Program-made: the position numbers and the translations under genes | Assembly: GCA_031216915.1 (NCBI GenBank) | Contig: CM062296.1 | Location: forward strand, 62,485,084 to 62,549,083 | Origin: Pictodentalium vernedei | Lineage: Eukaryota; Mollusca; Scaphopoda; Dentaliida; Dentaliidae | DNA: 64,000 nucleotides | Direction: 5' to 3' | Shown here: piece by piece, positions 59,834 to 64,000 of the stretch | How positions within the stretch are numbered: the stretch's first letter is position 1 | Layout: the number at the start of each line of letters is the position of its first letter | The notes under the pieces: model-generated | What the model saw: the letters and a program-made list of their open reading frames with translations, nothing else | Database searches by the model: none | Told to the model about the DNA's origin: nothing

Positions 59834-60186
59834 AGGAACATTAGCAGATATTTTCACAAAATTTCATACTGACCGCTCGCGCGTTTAGCTTGTAACTGTC
59901 AAGTTTGTTGTCACTGAACAAAACGGATGGGGAATATCAGGCGGCTACACTCGGAATGGAATCGAGCGATATCAGCATCTTCTGTTTTGGGGGAACTACG
60001 GTACTAACACTTTCAATCATGATAAATTCACTTTCGCCGCTGTTACTCCCACTTTTGAAGTAACTGACCACTTTTTAAGAATTGGCTGTCAATCAAGCAT
60101 TCACGTGCAGATGGAGGTACTACCAACTAGCGCAGATGTAAAGAAAACAATTCCATGTGTTCACTCGACTGCTAATTTTCTCTATT

Positions 60187-60430
60187 TTAACCGTTTGAAC
60201 CCTAGTGGGCGCTTTTCCGGCCAGGAACCTGATACGTCATAACGTCAATATATAGGATGGCTGTTCAGTAAATATGTGGGGTAGACCAATCAATATATTC
60301 AACTTGCAGCCTCGAGGCTACACGTTGAAAATACTGATTGGTCTACCCCAAATAATGAATATGGGCTCTTCTAATTGCTGCCATTGAATTGACATGGAAA
60401 TGGAAGATACTCCTAGAGTTCAGGGGTTAA
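60187..60430. mobile_element. Family L hairpin MITE
   Basis: TTAA on both sides. Ends ccgtttgaaccctagtg and agagttcagggg. Hairpin ggggtagaccaatcaatata with gattggtctacccc. Confidence 0.65.
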
Positions 60431-60628
60431 GTGACAAAGTCGGTTATTTATTACGAGCATGGTATCAAGTTATTACATCCAAGATTCCCCCCTTCAAGTA
60501 TAATCCCAAGTGGTAAATCTAACAAATGATTAATACACAGTTATATAGAATACGGATGAGACTCTTTCACACCAGGGCTGTAGGCGTGTACCCGCGAATA
60601 TATACGACTTGATCTCAAGTGTTTTCTG

Positions 60629-61260
60629 GTGGTGAATTTATTATTGGAATTTGAAACGTCTGGTGTTACTAAAATGTTACTATTACATCGTGCATTGCTT
60701 ATGTTCCCGGAAAATCAACACAGTGTCTGTTTGTTTATGTGTTTTTATCCCATCTTTAAGATCAAGAAATTCCAAATCGTATATCTGGTTATCGTGTGTC
60801 TTGCCTTCATTTTAGTGCCTTGGATTCCTTTTCGTCTTTACATGTGTAGTGATATTGAATTAAACCCCGGTCCATTCCCCCTTTTGAATGATATTCATCA
60901 TAATAATGGTAATTTTACGAGCCAAAGTATCCGTAACATGAACATACATTGTCTTGAATCGAATATCGATATCCTTCAATGTGAAATGTCTGATGGTGAT
61001 ACCTGTGCGTTCACTGAAAAATGGCTTACATCCTTGGACAATAATATTGAAATCCAACTTAGTGGATATCAGGAACCACTTAAAAAGGCCCTCTCCACTA
61101 GAGGTGAATGTGTGGCAATTTGTATTAAATCAGATTTAATGTTCAAACAGAGGAATGAGCTGGACACCCCATTACTAGAGTGTCTGTGGGTTGAAGTAGA
61201 AACAGTAGGCGGCCCAATTCTCTTAGGTGTCTTCTATCGACCATCAGGTGCCGACGTTGC
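60629..61260 (+). pseudogene. LINE ORF2 5' fragment: 2A-like motif and start of AP endonuclease
   Basis: The reading opens with an ATG at 60629. A strongly hydrophobic segment (residues about 48-66, FQIVYLVIVCLAFILVPW) precedes DIELNPGP at residues 75-82 (60851-60874), a match to the 2A ribosome-skipping consensus D(V/I)ExNPGP. Then comes the N-terminal part of an apurinic endonuclease as in CR1/L2-type LINEs: IDILQCEMSDGDTCAFTEKW, LSGYQEP, a degenerate GGV block (GECVAICIKS), and LWVEVETVGGPILLGVFYRP. The similarity stops near 61260; the rest of the endonuclease and all of the reverse transcriptase are absent. 2A motifs at the start of LINE ORF2 are known in several invertebrates, where skipping releases the downstream enzyme. 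Truncated, so not active. Confidence 0.75.
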
Positions 61261-61273
61261 TACGATAGCATGA

Positions 61274-61756
61274 TAGCATGTTCGATGTTGTTTACATTCA
61301 AACGCCTGCCTTGTGTCGGCAGCGGTGTTTGTTTCTACCAAACACCCCGATTTACCCAATCAGATTTTCACACATATCCATTCCGTAAAACACTTTTATG
61401 TTCATCTTCTTTTCCAGAGAAGTGGAAAAGTCGTGCACAAACACACGGTGTTCAGTATAAATTGCAGGTAAGTGAATGTCAGATTCTGTTGACAATGAAA
61501 TTTATTGTGTGTATTGGCGACTTGTGTATGGAAACCGGATTGCACAGTAATCTGAGAAAATTCTTTTTTAATATATTACTGTGATATCATTCCTACAAAT
61601 CTCATCGGTCGTGTGTAAATAAGTCTCGTATAAATATAATGATCTCTCTCATTCACTCCATAACTGTTAATGAAACTTTTGTGATTACTTGAATCTGTGA
61701 TATATATATACATGTAAACTTTTTGTCTGGCTGTGAAAATAAACTTTATTTGCATA
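61274..61756. other. Junction between LINE fragment and Mutator-like gene
   Basis: No terminal repeat is recognised at either border. A 104-codon reading (61270-61584) has no recognisable domain. Confidence 0.4.
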
Positions 61757-63932
61757 ATGCGGAAATACTGGTATGGCAAAAAAATCGGATTGGCTTCTGG
61801 CATGCATAGAAAAAGTCGTAAAGAAAAACAGAACACCAATCCCGCAGACATTAAATATGACAAGCATTTAAAATATAGAGCTCTACAAAATGGCAATAAC
61901 TCTGAAAATCTCAAAATAACTTTAATTAGGGATTATCCTAATTTGAATGGCTATCACCTCGTAAACTTACAACTGTTAAATGAGCAACTGGCATCAATAA
62001 GTCTCCATGTGGCCTTGTGCACAGAAGCACGGGCATTAGCAAAGACTGGTATAGCTCCTTTAAAATTAATTAAAGAGACACAAAACTATGGCTTGGCATC
62101 AATAATAATGGCACAGTGTTATGTTTATTTAACCCTTTACCCAACGTAACGGCCAAAACCGACCAGCGCTATTCTCAAATATCGCCAATTAATTTTCAAA
62201 ATATTTTCATTTTTTGTCTCAAAAACATAGGTTATGACCCCTCGTTGGAACGAGCTCGTCGAGCTCGTTCCAACGAGGGGTCATAACCTATGTTTTTGAG
62301 ACAAAAAATGAAAAATAATTAGTTTTTCAAGAATTTTTTTTGCAAGTGTCGTCTGCTTTTCATGTTAGGTAAAGGGTTAACATAATTCAACATTTATACC
62401 AGTTTCAAGGTCAAGGCTAGTGATTCGACAAACCGTATGGATATTAATTTTAAGAGCTGTTTGGGGTAGCATGGTTTCTGGTAGTGGATCAGGCCCTTTA
62501 AATGGAATTTTAAATACATTAAACTCTCCTGGTTTGCGTCAACAAGCTTTCTAATCTACTGAGAGTGAAATATCGAAATGGTAGGAACAAGAGCTACAAC
62601 AAGACATGTTAGAAGCAGAAAATAGTGAAAGACAATTGGCTATTGAAAGAGGCGACTTTCATCATGGAGTTCCTGCCATCACTGTGATTTGTGATGTGGG
62701 ATGGTGTAAGCGAACCCTCAAACATACATATAATGCTTTGGGTAGTGTGGCTGTTGTGATAGGTGCAACAATCGGAAACTGCTTCATGTAGGTGTTCGAA
62801 ATAAGTATTGCTGCACTTGTGTTGCTCCATCAACAAAAATTATTACTCATCGTGAGCACAAATGCTTTAAAAACTGGAATGACAGTAGTCAGGCTATGAG
62901 GGTAGATGTAATTCTGGAGGATTTTAAAACTGCGAAAAAATTCATAGAGTTAGGTATATGCGAGTTATTGCAGACGGTAACAGTAGCGTATATGCTAGGA
63001 TTGTAGAGAAAGTTCCAGTGTGGGGCTCCTCTGTTAAAAATATGGAGTGTGCCAATCATGTCAGTAAATGTCTGAGAACAAATTTAGAAAAAAACTCGTT
63101 GTTGATAAATCTCATTATAAGGGCAAGGGTAAACTGACAAAGTTAGCTTGGATTAAAATTGTTAGCGGTGTACGATGTGCTGTTAAAATGTGTTCTCCGA
63201 TACCTGGTTGAGATAAAGCGATTAAGCAACTGGATCATGATATTAGAAACTCGGGTTAGCATGTTTTTGGATTTCATGAAAACTGTGGGGACTTCCGTAA
63301 ACAGGTGAAATGTTCAGTTAGTGTAAAAGTTAAGAAAGTCAACAACGAAACTGACAAATTTGACGGTATTGCTAATGTGTTAGAAACACAGCAAATAGTT
63401 TGGCAAGAAACTGTGTCTGGTGAAAATTTGGAAGCCTCAAAATATGATCTTGGTTTGTTTGATAGGCGATTTCACCACTAATATGGCTGAATGTTGGATG
63501 TCTATTCGGTGTAAATTTGATAGGAGCAAATTTGTCAACAGATGTGTTTTTGTCTCATGGCATTCTCGATGCTACGGTGCAGCTCTGAGACAGAATCTGG
63601 GAGTTGAGTGGGCACCAAAATTGTGGAAAAATGTGACAAGAACTCCTGCAGGAGCCTTCTTCACAACTCATTATCGAAGCAGTGCAAAAAAAAAACAATT
63701 TGCAAATTTAAAATATAAGTCAAAAGATGAAGTGAAGGAAAGAAGACGAAAAAGAAAACTACAGGGTTCAGTTGAATCGTCCTCAAAAAAGGCTAAACGG
63801 GAATATGGCACTGCATGTCTCAAATCAGAACCTGGCTTTGATGAAGCCACTTTGAAATTGTTTTTAAAAATGAAGCAAATTGTAACATTGCATTTTCTGT
63901 TTAACAAAAAGCCAGTCTGGGAAAAGTGTTAA
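61757..63932 (+). pseudogene. Mutator-like (MULE) transposase gene, broken, with MITE insertion
   Basis: N-terminal reading from 61757 (MRKYWYGKKIG) through NLNGYHLVNLQLLNEQL and YGLASIIMAQC, which matches the start of the Mutator-like transposase domain. An A MITE (62129-62380) interrupts it. Reading resumes with SGSGSGPLNGILNTLNSPG, then PAITVICDVGWCKRT (likely first catalytic Asp, codon at 62693), a Cys pair region (KYCCTC, HREHKCFKNW) and RVIADGNSSVYARIVE (second Asp, codon at 62973). The last open stretch (63420-63932) includes NMAECWMSIRCKFDRSKF and a basic tail (KERRRKRKLQ). Stops and frameshifts separate these blocks, so it is not functional. These transposases cut and paste DNA; no terminal repeats were identified. 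Family naming is from motif memory; a Kolobok-like affiliation is the main alternative. Confidence 0.6.
62129..62380. mobile_element. Family A hairpin MITE inside the Mutator-like transposase gene
   Basis: TTAA on both sides. Ends CCCTTTACCCAACGTAACGG and catgttaggtaaaggg. Almost perfect hairpin of about 50-bp arms centred on GAGCTCGTCGAGCTC. It interrupts the transposase reading after IIMAQCYVY. This is the best preserved A copy in the window. Confidence 0.8.
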
Positions 63933-63936
63933 GGTA

Positions 63937-64000
63937 CAGTTAAAACTAGAAGTCATGTCACGAACTGTGTGCTTATCTAGGCTTAATTGCGCGTAGGAAT
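63937..64000 (+). mobile_element. Family B MITE, cut by the window end
   Basis: Left end CAGTTAAAACTAGAAGTCAT after TA, then the first 64 bp of family B. It begins 5 bp after the end of the Mutator-like reading. Confidence 0.75.

Overview
This is animal nuclear DNA, most likely from a marine lophotrochozoan and probably a mollusc. It is AT-rich and has almost no continuous coding sequence. It is packed with short inverted-repeat elements and SINEs. The one convincing host exon encodes a somatomedin-B ectodomain followed by two Cys modules with a CAxCNG-like core, a type I associate with large GPCR-like receptor families in molluscs. There are no operons, ribosome binding sites, CRISPR arrays or complete rRNA or tRNA genes.

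Layout. 1-8.8 kb: the minus-strand receptor exon (3441-4677, splice sites visible at both ends), a hAT-type MITE in its downstream intron, three ~0.6-0.7 kb family C elements and one family A hairpin MITE. 8.8-25 kb: two copies of a 1.4 kb repeat (family I), several A, C, E and H repeats, a hierarchical palindrome at 14.4 kb and three SINEs. 25-40 kb: SINEs (one with a 5S rRNA-derived head), A, B, F and L MITEs, a tandem duplication at 27.7-28.6 kb and a decayed coding-like stretch at 33.5-35.1 kb. 40-48 kb: a broken Tc1/mariner copy, then a knot of nested E, A, C and SINE pieces. 49.86-54.31 kb: a candidate 4.45 kb transposon with matching 47-bp terminal inverted repeats. It holds a ~147-bp tandem array and an unrecognised proline-rich ORF. 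54-64 kb: more hairpins and MITEs, a SINE split by a hAT-type insertion, the 5' part of a LINE with a 2A-like motif, and a broken Mutator-like transposase gene that itself carries an A MITE.

Repeat families named here. A (14 or more copies) and L (4 copies): TTAA-flanked, piggyBac-like ends. B (6), C (about 8) and E (5): TA-flanked. F (3) and the insertion at 59.06 kb: hAT type with 8-bp target duplications. D: SINEs (9). G: the palindrome at 14.4 kb. H, I, J, K: dispersed repeats with two copies each. Insertions of one element into another give a relative order. A is inside C, E, the large TA-flanked element and the Mutator-like gene, so at least part of that family is young. All boundaries and family calls come from reading by eye; no search or alignment program was run.
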